A stretch of DNA of 9,436 bases from Desulfobacterales bacterium (GCA_026992215.1 JALXAI010000002.1:1-9436); one strand, 5' to 3'; positions 1-8,160 are shown, numbered from the stretch's first letter. Numbers and translations are program-made. Notes: generated from the letters alone by a model not told the origin.

Positions 1-1
1 C

Positions 2-163
2 AAAAGCGTTGACTTTAAGCCAGGGGACAGGTTCGTGCTCTACGCCCTGTGTCCAGCAGGTACCGATCAGGCCACGGCAATTGAGATCAGGGTCGAGGTG
101 GTGTGGCACGATGCGGGCAGAAGGACGGTAGGGATGAAGGTCCTTCACGACAACGGGGAATAA
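2..163 (+). CDS. PilZ-like domain protein, C-terminal end (partial)
   Basis: Only the last 53 codons are present, read in the frame that ends with TAA at 161-163; the start lies outside the window. The fragment runs from VDFKPGDRFVLYALCP through IEIRVEVVWHD to a terminal RRTVGMKVLHDNGE. This matches the last strands of a PilZ domain: a hydrophobic strand, then a xxVxVVWxxxxxxxVGMxF-type ending. PilZ domains bind cyclic di-GMP through RxxxR and D/NxSxxG motifs near their N-terminus, which are not visible here, so ligand binding cannot be judged. It converges on the response regulator gene with only 37 bp between the stop codons, and I see no clear hairpin terminator in that gap. The PilZ call rests on a short tail and could be another small beta-barrel domain. 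Confidence 0.5.
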   Translation, partial: KSVDFKPGDRFVLYALCPAGTDQATAIEIRVEVVWHDAGRRTVGMKVLHDNGE

Positions 164-200
164 GGCTCTGTGGATGCTTTACTTTTACCTGTCCCGCAAA

Positions 201-1517
201 TTACTTCCTTCCTATCCCGTATTTCTTCAGGCGATAGCGCAGCGCGCTTCTCGTTATGTTGAGCTTCCTTGCCGCCTCCGATTGATTCCACCTGCATTCT
301 TCCAGGGCTCGAACCAACATTTCCTGCTCCTTGGCAATAAGGTCTAGAGAAGACTTTTTCGCCACGTCCTTCACAGGACATTTTGCCTGAATCGATTCCG
401 GAAGGTGCTCGGGAGTTATCTCGTCTCCCCGGCATACCAGCACGGCTCTCTCCATTACGTTTCTAAGTTCTCTCACGTTTCCCGGCCAGTAATATTCGTG
501 CAGGGTATCCATGGCCGCCTGGCTTATGGTAAGCTTCCTGCTTCCGAGTTGCTCGCAGAAAATCGACACGAAATGCTCGGCAAGAACCGCCACGTCCTCT
601 TTTCTTTCCCTCAGGGGAGGCATGTTCAATACCATGGTGTTTAAACGGTAAAAAAGATCCATCCGAAAACGCTTGTTATCCACCATTTCCTGGAGGTCAA
701 GATTGGTGGCGGAAAGTATCTTGACGGATACTTTTTGCGCCTGTCGCCCACCTACAGGCAGGATTTCTTTTTCTTCCACCGCGTGCAGCAACTTGGGCTG
801 AAGATCCAGGGGCAGGTCCCCGATTTCATCCATGAACAGGACTCCTCCATCGGCAATGGTGAAAACCCCCTTGCGGTCCTCGGTGGCTCCCGTGAAAGCT
901 CCCTTTTTGTGGCCGAACAATTCGCTCTCAAGCAGATCCTTCGGTATGGATGCGCAGTTTATCCTGACAAAAGGCCCTTTTCTGCGAGGTGAAGCCGCGT
1001 GAATGGCTCTGGCTGCAAGCTCCTTCCCCGTCCCCGATTCTCCCTGGATAAGCACGGCGCTGTCCGTAGAAGCCAGCACCCGTATCTCGTCGCGCACTTT
1101 TTTCATTGCCGCCGAATTTCCCAGCAGCTTGTAGACGTGAGCTTCTTTTCTTATCTTCTCCGACATGGCCTGATCCACCACTTCCAGAAGCTGGTTATGA
1201 TCTACGGGCTTTGTCAAAAAATCATATGCCCCCATCTTCATCGCTTCCACAGCGGTAGCCACGCTTCCGAACGCAGTCAGGATGATACAGGGAATCGCAG
1301 GATAGCGCTGATTCCGAAACTTCAATACCTCCATTCCTCCCGCCGGCTTCATTTTAAGGTCCGTTACAACCACGTCAGGCTCCCATCTCTCCAGGCAGGC
1401 GATCCCAGCAGATCCGTCCGCCGCGGTCTTAACGCTGTACCCCGCTTCTTCGAGCACAAGCTCCAGGACTCTTCGCAATTTTCTTTCGTCTTCTATGAGT
1501 AAAACTTTTCCTTTCAT
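201..1517 (-). CDS. NtrC-family sigma-54-dependent response regulator
   Basis: This 438-residue protein has the three standard domains of an NtrC-type activator. The receiver (about 1-120) has acidic residues Glu9/Asp10, phosphoacceptor Asp53 in VVTDLKM, Thr81 and Lys103. The AAA+ domain (about 131-365) has Walker A GESGTGKE (159-166), the sigma-54-contacting loop GAFTGA (206-211), Walker B LFMDEIGD (227-234), an arginine-finger region FRMDLFYRL and the sensor II motif WPGNVREL (344-351). A Fis-type helix-turn-helix (about 397-435) ends in LRYRLKKYGI. All key residues for phosphorylation, ATP hydrolysis and sigma-54 contact are intact. The ATG start has a GGTGAG ribosome site 5 nt upstream (1523-1528). 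The gene follows the kinase by 63 bp on the same strand, so they are very likely one operon and a cognate pair. Length is normal for the family. Target genes are not evident in the window. Confidence 0.96.
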   Translation of the reverse strand: MKGKVLLIEDERKLRRVLELVLEEAGYSVKTAADGSAGIACLERWEPDVVVTDLKMKPAGGMEVLKFRNQRYPAIPCIILTAFGSVATAVEAMKMGAYDFLTKPVDHNQLLEVVDQAMSEKIRKEAHVYKLLGNSAAMKKVRDEIRVLASTDSAVLIQGESGTGKELAARAIHAASPRRKGPFVRINCASIPKDLLESELFGHKKGAFTGATEDRKGVFTIADGGVLFMDEIGDLPLDLQPKLLHAVEEKEILPVGGRQAQKVSVKILSATNLDLQEMVDNKRFRMDLFYRLNTMVLNMPPLRERKEDVAVLAEHFVSIFCEQLGSRKLTISQAAMDTLHEYYWPGNVRELRNVMERAVLVCRGDEITPEHLPESIQAKCPVKDVAKKSSLDLIAKEQEMLVRALEECRWNQSEAARKLNITRSALRYRLKKYGIGRK

Positions 1518-1580
1518 TTTCTCTCACCGTTCGAAACTATCGGAAATCATAAATTATTGGCGAAGCCTGTTAGGAAAACC

Positions 1581-4043
1581 TTACCCCGAATTTTCCTCCG
1601 AGAGAACCGGTAAACCCGTGGTAGCAAGGGGTCTTAACGGAAGTTCAATAAGTGCTACGGCTCCTCCGTCGGGATGATTTTTGAGCCTGATCGACCCGTT
1701 GTGAGCGTTGATAATCTGGTGACATACCACCAGACCGAGACCAATACCGTCTTCTTTCGTCGTAAAAAAGCTCTTGAAAAGGTTTTCCCTGTCTTCCTCG
1801 CGTATACCCGGCCCGGTATCCCTCACCGAAATACACATCCTGTCTCCCCCTCTTTTCGCCTCTATTACCACTTCTCCTCCACCCGGCATCATTTCTTCGC
1901 TGTTCTTGATCAGGTTAAACAGCACCTGGGTGAGCTGGCGAAGGTCTCCATACATGATGGGCAAGTAGCGCTCGGTCCTGCATCTTATAGCAACCCTGGG
2001 GTTATGCTCGTACGAGCTTTTCCACCTATCCACCAGGCCCGGTAACTCCCTTGATAAATCTATCTGGTGAAAGTTCGGAGGGGGTTGTTTCGCGAGACCT
2101 AAAAGGCTCTGGATGGATACATTAAGATGTTCAATCTCTTCCATGATGTACTGCAGCATCTCCCGTTGAACCTCCGGGGGCCTCGTTTTCTTCATGAGAT
2201 ACTGTGCCGAACTGTGTATGATACCAAGGGGGTTTTTGAATTCATGTGCCACCATGGAAGTCATTTCCCCGACCAGGGCCATCTTTTCCTGCTTAACCCT
2301 TTCATTGAAAAGCTCTTCTATCTGCCGTTTGCTCTCCACCAGTGACGCATGACGCCTCGCATTTTCCAGGGCAATGGCGCTCTGATTCGCCAACGCTTCC
2401 ATTAGCTTTATATCATCTCTCGAAAACCGCCTCCCATCTTTTCGAAACCCGATAAACAAAAGCCCCGATATCCCGGCGGCAGTACCCATGGCCAGCACCA
2501 GGCTGTATCCCGCCTGCCTTATTTCCTTGAGTTCCCTTGCGAGTTCATCTCCCGCGTCAACCCGATCGGTCATGATGTAACGGACCCTCGGATCGCCGAA
2601 CAAAGCAACCAGAACGCTTTTTGTCCACGGAGACGATCCGAACCGAAGGTTTTCGGGATACAACCTCGAATGCTTCTTCCCGAGCAACATAACCGCGACG
2701 GAATCCACGTTGATCTTGGCAGGCAATTCTTCAACAACCGTGGTTATAATCTCTTCCAAGGAAAGGAGCCCTGATACTTTCTTGCTAAACCGGTGAAGGA
2801 GTTCGGCGGGTACAGGCCTGTAGCGGAAAAAGAGCCTTTCAACAAGTCCTTCCATGCGCTTTTGAAGCGGATAAAACAGGATCACGCTGGCAACGAAAAA
2901 CAGAAGGAAAAGTTCTTCCTGGAGCGTCTGATTTCCGAATATCCATCTTTTTAATCCGGCAAGAAAAATGGAATAAAATACGAGTATTATTACTGTTAAA
3001 AGCCCGTATGAAATGAACCTGGAAAGAAGCCTGTCCACGTCAAAAAGATGATGGCGTACCAGTACATAAAAGTAAACAAGTGGCAAAACGAGGAAAAATA
3101 TTGTTACCAGCCGGAATGAAACGGCCGGGCGATCAAACAGGATATTTGGTAACAGATAAAGCAGCAGGTAAGGCGCAAAACTAATCCAGTAAGCCACGAT
3201 GAGCGGCTTCAGGCGTTTTCTGTCAAAATCATTCTTCGCGTTCCTGTAATCCCACCATTCCTTAACGAAAACAGCACAAACGATGGGCACGAGAAACAAG
3301 TTTCTCATCCGCTGCAGCCAGCCCCAGAAAGCAACACTCTTGCCGGCAAGTAAAAAAGATGCTCCTATCGTCACCACGGGCGGAAGAAGGTAAATGAGGA
3401 AAAGCGGCCACTTCTTTTTCTTAAGGAGGTCCCTGTCAGGCGGGAACCTCATCGCAAAATGCATAAAAAGGCCGAAGGAAATCCAGTTAGAAAGCATCAG
3501 CACAAGAAAACTCAACGACATTACCGCAGGAAGAAGAATCGAAAGACATGAAGCCAGGGTAGCTGCGATGGACGTCGAAAAACCGCATAGCATAAATAAA
3601 AACAACTTTACCTGGGCACTTTCCGGAGCTCTGAAATAAGCAACGTTCGCGAGCAGCAGAAAAACCGAGACAAGCAATATCCGCGGACCTGCAATTCGCA
3701 AAAGCCTACCAATAGTCATCGGGATCGAATGAAGCAACACGTCGAAAAGGGTGTCGTTCCTGTCCACCGTTACGAACAGTCCCGGGGATAAGTCGGCAGG
3801 GTTGAACAGACTGCCAAGAACCTCCGGGTAGGATATGCCCCGGATTCTGACAATCAGATCTCCCGGCTTCACGGGATTTACTCCGACGGTAATTCTGGAT
3901 ACAAAAAGACCATGTTGCGTTTTATCTACCTGGAAACCAACATCACCCTGGTAGAAAGATGCACTGATAAAAAAAAGCACTGCGAGAACCGGGACAAGTT
4001 GAACCAGGGCTGCTGTTTTGTCTCTTCTCCTTTCGTGGATCAC
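1581..4043 (-). CDS. Membrane sensor histidine kinase: PDZ-like domain, ComP-like membrane module, GAF, HisKA/HATPase
   Basis: This 820-residue kinase begins at GTG, with a strong purine-rich ribosome site (GGGGGGGAG, 4051-4059) 7 nt upstream. Domains in order: one membrane helix (about 11-29); a PDZ-like extracytoplasmic domain (about 30-108, with VNPVKPGDLIVRIRGI); about eight or nine more membrane helices (about 118-392); a GAF-like domain (about 411-560); a short coiled linker; HisKA with phosphoacceptor His600 in VAHEFKNPLG; and an ATPase domain with N box (Asn710, Asn714), DTGPGI (742-747), FKSFFTTK (756-763) and GIGLGL (766-771). The catalytic core is of the NtrB/HPK4 kind and complete. 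The membrane module recalls Bacillus ComP in its PDZ-first order and in segments such as ISFAPYLLLYLLP and a FDVDRLLSR stretch just after a helix. It presumably autophosphorylates in response to a membrane or external signal and passes phosphate to the regulator encoded downstream. The ligand is unknown. Confidence 0.93.
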   Translation of the reverse strand: MIHERRRDKTAALVQLVPVLAVLFFISASFYQGDVGFQVDKTQHGLFVSRITVGVNPVKPGDLIVRIRGISYPEVLGSLFNPADLSPGLFVTVDRNDTLFDVLLHSIPMTIGRLLRIAGPRILLVSVFLLLANVAYFRAPESAQVKLFLFMLCGFSTSIAATLASCLSILLPAVMSLSFLVLMLSNWISFGLFMHFAMRFPPDRDLLKKKKWPLFLIYLLPPVVTIGASFLLAGKSVAFWGWLQRMRNLFLVPIVCAVFVKEWWDYRNAKNDFDRKRLKPLIVAYWISFAPYLLLYLLPNILFDRPAVSFRLVTIFFLVLPLVYFYVLVRHHLFDVDRLLSRFISYGLLTVIILVFYSIFLAGLKRWIFGNQTLQEELFLLFFVASVILFYPLQKRMEGLVERLFFRYRPVPAELLHRFSKKVSGLLSLEEIITTVVEELPAKINVDSVAVMLLGKKHSRLYPENLRFGSSPWTKSVLVALFGDPRVRYIMTDRVDAGDELARELKEIRQAGYSLVLAMGTAAGISGLLFIGFRKDGRRFSRDDIKLMEALANQSAIALENARRHASLVESKRQIEELFNERVKQEKMALVGEMTSMVAHEFKNPLGIIHSSAQYLMKKTRPPEVQREMLQYIMEEIEHLNVSIQSLLGLAKQPPPNFHQIDLSRELPGLVDRWKSSYEHNPRVAIRCRTERYLPIMYGDLRQLTQVLFNLIKNSEEMMPGGGEVVIEAKRGGDRMCISVRDTGPGIREEDRENLFKSFFTTKEDGIGLGLVVCHQIINAHNGSIRLKNHPDGGAVALIELPLRPLATTGLPVLSEENSG

Positions 4044-4050
4044 AAAAACG

Positions 4051-4059
4051 CTCCCCCCC
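4051..4059 (-). promoter_or_regulatory. Ribosome binding site that fixes the GTG start of the kinase
   Basis: On the minus strand GGGGGGGAG lies 7 nt before the GTG at 4043-4041. No ATG gives a better start, and the first residues after the GTG lead straight into the first membrane helix. The run of G is unusually long for a Shine-Dalgarno sequence. Confidence 0.6.
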
Positions 4060-4158
4060 GCTTATAGATACACTTACCGCCGAAATGCCTACCGTAAACT
4101 GTAAATGTGAGGGCGGGAGACAGTGCGGCGATTTTTGCAGTCAGCACGGGTTTTTAAA

Positions 4159-4188
4159 AGAATAGCATTCAATACTAAACGCTGTCAA
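4159..4188 (-). promoter_or_regulatory. Sigma-70-type promoter of the kinase-regulator operon
   Basis: Read on the minus strand, a perfect -35 box TTGACA (plus-strand 4188-4183) is followed after 18 bp by TATTCT (4164-4159), which matches the -10 consensus at 4 of 6 positions. Transcription would start near 4152 and give a leader of about 110 nt before the GTG. This suggests housekeeping rather than sigma-54 transcription of the operon. The call comes from reading consensus boxes only. Confidence 0.55.
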
Positions 4189-4248
4189 CCACTATAAACC
4201 TGCACCGGTCGCATTCTTATCAGAGCCGGCGCTTTGAGCATCTTAAGC

Positions 4249-4282
4249 CATGGTTTTTCCAGTATCACTCCCCTGGACCATG
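4249..4282. repeat. Bulged inverted repeat in the divergent control region
   Basis: CATGG (4249-4253) pairs with CCATG (4278-4282), and TCCAG (4258-4262) pairs with CTGGA (4273-4277). This leaves a four-base T bulge on the left side and a 10-base loop. It lies about 60 bp beyond the kinase -35 box and about 125 bp before the asmA-like promoter, so it is outside both predicted leaders. It could be an operator, a fold in an unmarked transcript, or chance. Confidence 0.35.
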
Positions 4283-4404
4283 ATGCCGCGAGTGATCCGC
4301 GCAGAACGGCGAAGCAATACCAGGGGTGGTTTTGCAGCCCTGGCAGCGGCCAGTGTTTTCCCTGTATCCATTTGCCAAAGTTTCACCGATTCGTTCCGGG
4401 ACTG

Positions 4405-4413
4405 TGTTATAAT
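4405..4413 (+). promoter_or_regulatory. Extended -10 promoter of the AsmA-like gene
   Basis: TGTTATAAT gives a perfect TATAAT at 4408-4413 preceded by the TGn element of extended -10 promoters, which can work without a good -35 box. No good -35 hexamer sits 16-18 bp upstream. Transcription would start near 4420 and leave a leader of about 59 nt before the ATG at 4479. Confidence 0.5.
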
Positions 4414-4478
4414 TATTTCGCATACAGAATTTTTCGAACCATGATAAGTATGACTCACAATTTACCCGGGAAACAAAC

Positions 4479-6968
4479 ATGAAAAGAATTTTTCGCATGG
4501 CCATCAAATCGCTGGGCGCTTTCATGATGCTCCTCGTGATAGGCGTTGTCACCTGCGTTATAATCGGTGTCACCCTTGATCTCAGTTTCCTTCGCCCGGG
4601 AATTGAAACATCCGCCGGGATGGCACTGGGAAGGAAAGTCAAGATCGATGGACCGGTAGTTTTTGAGTTCTCAACCTGGCCTGCCATCGAGGCACGCGAT
4701 GTGAAGGTAGAAAACGTGCCGGGAGCCTCCAAGCCGGTATTTATCAAGGCAGGGAAGGCCAAGCTCAAAATAGCCCTTTTTCCCCTCTTAAAAAAGAGAA
4801 TACGCATTGCCGAGGTGGTAGCCGAAAACGTTTCATTAAACCTCGAAAACGATGTCAGGGGACGTCCAAACTGGATTCTCGGAAAGAAGGAATACCGGGG
4901 GAAAAGCAACAAAATGGAAAAAGCTACGGGGACAACTGAAGAAAAAACCCCTCGAACCCAAAAAAGAACTGTTTCGTTTCAATCGCTGGATCATTTATCG
5001 CTTAAGAACATAGAAGTCCACTACAGGGATGCAGCCCTTGGAAAGTCTGTGAATTTTCACCTCGAGGAAGTGGCAGGCGGCGCTCCCGCAGGAAAGCCAA
5101 TGCTTCTCAAGATCAAGGGGAACCTGGACAACTACGGCTACTCCCTCGAACTTGACGGAAGTCCCATTGAAGACCTGTTGATGGCGGAAAAACCATGGGC
5201 GTTTACGCTTGAAGGGAGAGTTGCAGGGAAACACATCAGGGCGAAAGGCGACATGGTGGTTCGAAACCACAGGCCCCTAGTAAATCTTGCCTTCGGGATA
5301 AAAGATGTCAACGTGGGAACCATCCTGTCGCGCCTGGGCCTGGTGGAAGGCCTGGATGCGTCGGTGGGCGATGCCGCTTTTAAGTTATCCCTGAATGGAA
5401 CGAGCTTGAAGGAAGTACTGCGGGAATCGAGCATGATTTTCGGCGTTCGTGACGGTAGCTGGAAAATTACTCTACCCAACACAAACATTATCGTGGACAT
5501 CTCTGACCTTTCAGGAACCATCAGGGTGAAGAAGGGAAAAGCCGTGACAGTGGACCTGAGGGGCAAGATTGATCAAACCCCGGTAGAACTGAAAATTACG
5601 GGATCACCCCTGGTTCAGTATGTAAGCGCTCCGAAAGAGATCCCACTTTCTCTCAAGGCAAAAATTTCCAACACGTCCCTGGAATTTGCCAGCAAGTTAA
5701 CTTTACCCGTCTCAAGCAAAAATCTCAATCTGTCCCTGAAAATAACAGGAGACAGGCTTGATGACCTTGATGATTTGCTCAAGCTGGATCTTCCCCGCAT
5801 CGGCCCCATCTTTCTGGACACAAGGCTCCTTATCAACAACTCCGGGTACAATCTGTCCAGTCTCAAAGTAAGGGTTGGCAAGAGCAGTTTGAATGGAAAA
5901 ATGAAGCTGGACACCGGAGGCAGCAAACCGAAGCTGGACATCAACCTCATATCAGACCTGATCAGATGGGAAGATTTTGACACCGGCGGAACGAAAAACC
6001 GGAAACGGGCCAAAAAAACGAAGGAGGTAGAAAAGACGGTTCAGCCGGAAAACCCGGAAGACTTGCACGGGAAAATGGCCGCTACAAATCGCCGAAGTCT
6101 ACTGTCTTACGAAGTCTTAAACAAGCTAAACGCCTCTGTCAGGTTAGAAGCACGTCAGGTTACCTCCGGAAAGGACAGGCTTGGAAGTGCCACTGTCCGC
6201 ATGGCACTTGGGGACGCTCGCTTAACAATCGACCCGATCCATGTTAACGTACCGGGTGGAGACGTACTTGTTAAGTTCAGCTATGAGCCTGCACCAACCA
6301 GCGCCACCATTGGCTTAAAAGTGAACATAGACAGGTTTGACTTCGGTATCATTGCACGACATGCAAAGCCTGACACCAACATGGGCGGACTGTTTTCCCT
6401 GAAAGCGGAACTGAATTCCACCGCACCTGACCTGGAACAGATGATGAAATATGCCGGCGGCCACCTTGATTTTATGCTCGCGCCCGAGAATTTTTCCGCG
6501 GGAATAATTGATCTGTGGGCCGTTAATCTTATTTCCGCCATCATAAACAAGACATCGGAGAAGAACAAGTCACGAATCAACTGCCTGGTAGTCCGTTTGA
6601 AAATGAAAGACGGGGTAATGAAAGAAAAAGCCATATACATGGACACCACGAAAATGCGTATCGCCGGAAAGGCAAGGATCAATTTCAAAACCAGGGATCT
6701 CGACATCTTGCTGGTGCCAAAAGCCAAGAAACCCGAGTTTTTCAGCCTGGCGACTCCAATAAAAGTTCACGGAACCTTTGATGACTTCGGTATCGGTATC
6801 GGCATTTCCAGACTCGCCGGAACGGTAATATCTTTTGTTACCAGCCCCATTCATGTACCGATCAGGCGAATTTTTTCCAGGAAAGTGGCCGCGGATGGGT
6901 ATGACGCATGCATGGCCGCATGGACTCTTTCAGACAGTGATAAAAAGGAGAAAAGGAAAACAGAGTAA
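4479..6968 (+). CDS. AsmA-family inner-membrane-anchored envelope protein
   Basis: The 829-residue product has a short basic start (MKRIFRMAIK), one membrane helix (about 11-32), and the N-terminal AsmA pattern: ALGRKVKIDGPV near 50-60, then WPAIEARDVKVENVPG and an FPLLKKRIRIAEVVAENVSL segment around 101-120. The long middle is rich in alternating beta strands. The C-terminal part (about 640-800) includes an AGGHLDFMLAPENFSAGIIDLW stretch and a KVHGTFDDFGIGIG segment near the end, as in AsmA C-terminal domains. Two charged, strand-poor linkers (about 135-165 and 500-540) divide it. Members of the AsmA/TamB/YhdP group are thought to form long lipid-carrying grooves across the periplasm and affect outer-membrane assembly, but this member's exact role cannot be read from sequence. 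The ATG has only a weak ribosome site (GGGA, 4468-4471). It is divergent from the kinase operon, and the archaemetzincin gene follows after 113 bp. Confidence 0.88.
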   Translation: MKRIFRMAIKSLGAFMMLLVIGVVTCVIIGVTLDLSFLRPGIETSAGMALGRKVKIDGPVVFEFSTWPAIEARDVKVENVPGASKPVFIKAGKAKLKIALFPLLKKRIRIAEVVAENVSLNLENDVRGRPNWILGKKEYRGKSNKMEKATGTTEEKTPRTQKRTVSFQSLDHLSLKNIEVHYRDAALGKSVNFHLEEVAGGAPAGKPMLLKIKGNLDNYGYSLELDGSPIEDLLMAEKPWAFTLEGRVAGKHIRAKGDMVVRNHRPLVNLAFGIKDVNVGTILSRLGLVEGLDASVGDAAFKLSLNGTSLKEVLRESSMIFGVRDGSWKITLPNTNIIVDISDLSGTIRVKKGKAVTVDLRGKIDQTPVELKITGSPLVQYVSAPKEIPLSLKAKISNTSLEFASKLTLPVSSKNLNLSLKITGDRLDDLDDLLKLDLPRIGPIFLDTRLLINNSGYNLSSLKVRVGKSSLNGKMKLDTGGSKPKLDINLISDLIRWEDFDTGGTKNRKRAKKTKEVEKTVQPENPEDLHGKMAATNRRSLLSYEVLNKLNASVRLEARQVTSGKDRLGSATVRMALGDARLTIDPIHVNVPGGDVLVKFSYEPAPTSATIGLKVNIDRFDFGIIARHAKPDTNMGGLFSLKAELNSTAPDLEQMMKYAGGHLDFMLAPENFSAGIIDLWAVNLISAIINKTSEKNKSRINCLVVRLKMKDGVMKEKAIYMDTTKMRIAGKARINFKTRDLDILLVPKAKKPEFFSLATPIKVHGTFDDFGIGIGISRLAGTVISFVTSPIHVPIRRIFSRKVAADGYDACMAAWTLSDSDKKEKRKTE

Positions 6969-6986
6969 AACCGGCACCATAATTTT

Positions 6987-7038
6987 CTCCCGAGACATTC
7001 GTTTTTGTTGCCCAATGCTTTTATCCGGGTTCCGGGAG
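6987..7038 (+). other. Gap between the asmA-like and archaemetzincin genes, with a 6-bp inverted repeat
   Basis: CTCCCG (6987-6992) can pair with CGGGAG (7033-7038) across a 40-base loop. No U tract follows, so it does not look like a terminator, and no strong promoter is visible in the 113-bp gap. Read-through from the asmA-like gene is plausible. Confidence 0.25.
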
Positions 7039-7081
7039 TTAGGCGCGCGGCACGGAGAAACATCAATCAGGAAGCGTCAAT

Positions 7082-7981
7082 ATGGCTGGAACTTTCAGAC
7101 CACCCACATTGAAAGACGCACTCCGAGCTATCGGGGACACGAGTACCCTACCCGCGACCCTTAAAAGAGCCTTTTCGCCGGGAGATGACTTCGAACTCAT
7201 TTCGACTCCCAGGCCCGGTGACTGGTTAGCGGAACACTTTGAACCTGGGCAAAGTTACGAAGATTTCGTAAGATCCGGAGTGGTCAAACCTGACAGGTAC
7301 AGAAACAGGATCTACCTGCAACCCCTCGGTGATTTCGCCGAAGCCACGAGCCCGTATCTGGCAAAGCTCAAGGCATTCACGTCTTCATACTTCATGATGG
7401 ATACCAAAATCCTTCCGCATCTGCCCTTAAACAACTCTATCCTCACTTCCCGCATAAACCCCTACACGGGGAAAAGGCAGGTACTTACCCTTGATGTACT
7501 TTCGCTACTGGCGAAAAATAAGCCCGGGGACGCCTCCTGTGTTCTGGCGATAACCATGGAAGACCTCTATCCCGACCCTTCGTGGAATTTTGTATTCGGT
7601 CAGGCCTCTCCCGGGGAAAAGGTGGGAATTTTCAGCTTTGCTCGCTACGACCCCGGATTCTATTCAGCCAAAAGGCCCTCCGGGCAACCGGCAATCATGT
7701 TAAAAAGAAGCTGTAAAGTGCTGGCACACGAAACAGGTCACATGTTTTCTCTCGCTCACTGCATATATTTCAAGTGCGTCATGAACGGCTCGAATCATCT
7801 CAGGGAAAGCGACGCGAGACCGATTTTTCTCTGCCCCGTGTGCCTTCGCAAACTACATTTTGCCATAGGTTTCGATGTAGTTAACCGGTACGAAAAGCTC
7901 TTGAACTTTTTCAGAAAAACCGACTGCTTTGAAGACGAAGCCCAATGGGTGGAAAGGAGGCTGAAGTCGATCCCGGCATAA
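7082..7981 (+). CDS. Archaemetzincin (AMZ2-like zinc metalloprotease)
   Basis: This 299-residue protein carries the archaemetzincin signature. The catalytic zinc motif is HETGHMFSLAH (216-226; zinc ligands His216, His220, His226; catalytic Glu217). It is followed directly by Cys227, Cys232, Met234 of the Met-turn and a CPVC pair (251-254), giving the four cysteines of the family's second zinc site. The flanking NGSNHLRESDARP and LCPVCLRKL segments recall animal AMZ2. Upstream family features include PRPGDWLAEH (43-52) and DLYPDPSWNFVFGQAS (161-176). Position 223 is Ser where the usual metzincin motif has Gly. There is no signal peptide or membrane helix, so it should be cytoplasmic. The start has ribosome site AGGAAG (7069-7074) 7 nt upstream. 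Archaemetzincins act on peptides such as aminopeptidase substrates, but the physiological substrate in bacteria is unknown. Confidence 0.93.
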   Translation: MAGTFRPPTLKDALRAIGDTSTLPATLKRAFSPGDDFELISTPRPGDWLAEHFEPGQSYEDFVRSGVVKPDRYRNRIYLQPLGDFAEATSPYLAKLKAFTSSYFMMDTKILPHLPLNNSILTSRINPYTGKRQVLTLDVLSLLAKNKPGDASCVLAITMEDLYPDPSWNFVFGQASPGEKVGIFSFARYDPGFYSAKRPSGQPAIMLKRSCKVLAHETGHMFSLAHCIYFKCVMNGSNHLRESDARPIFLCPVCLRKLHFAIGFDVVNRYEKLLNFFRKTDCFEDEAQWVERRLKSIPA

Positions 7982-8064
7982 GCATTAACTCTGCTACCAG
8001 TCCTGCGCCAGCGAAACCCCTTGCACGTTGCCTGTCCAGGACCCCTTCACCAAGGGCTTACAGA

Positions 8065-8092
8065 GGGCAACCGGTTTCAACTTTCGGTTCCC
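8065..8092 (+). repeat. Hairpin downstream of the archaemetzincin gene
   Basis: GGG-C-AACCG (8065-8073) pairs with CGGTT-CCC (8085-8092) around an 11-base loop, with one bulged C. It lies 84 bp after the archaemetzincin stop. Only a short mixed T tract (gatctttt) follows, so it is at best a weak terminator. Confidence 0.3.
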
Positions 8093-8133
8093 CGATCTTT
8101 TCCGCACGACGCAATTATTTTTATCTTTTCACA

Positions 8134-8160
8134 GGAAAGGTTGCGTTCGTCGGCCTTTCC
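8134..8160. repeat. Perfect 7-bp inverted repeat
   Basis: GGAAAGG (8134-8140) and CCTTTCC (8154-8160) pair around a 13-base loop that can itself form a small CG/CG stem. No T tract flanks it on either strand, so it is probably not a terminator. Confidence 0.4.

Noticed and set aside
113..128. TGGCAC-containing stretch resembling the -24 part of a sigma-54 promoter
   Set aside because: The -12 TTGC element is absent at the required spacing and the site lies inside the PilZ-like coding region.
4265..4912. A long minus-strand open frame across the divergent region and the start of the AsmA-like gene
   Set aside because: It lies opposite a well-supported AsmA-family N-terminus, covers the predicted promoter, and has no recognisable domain.
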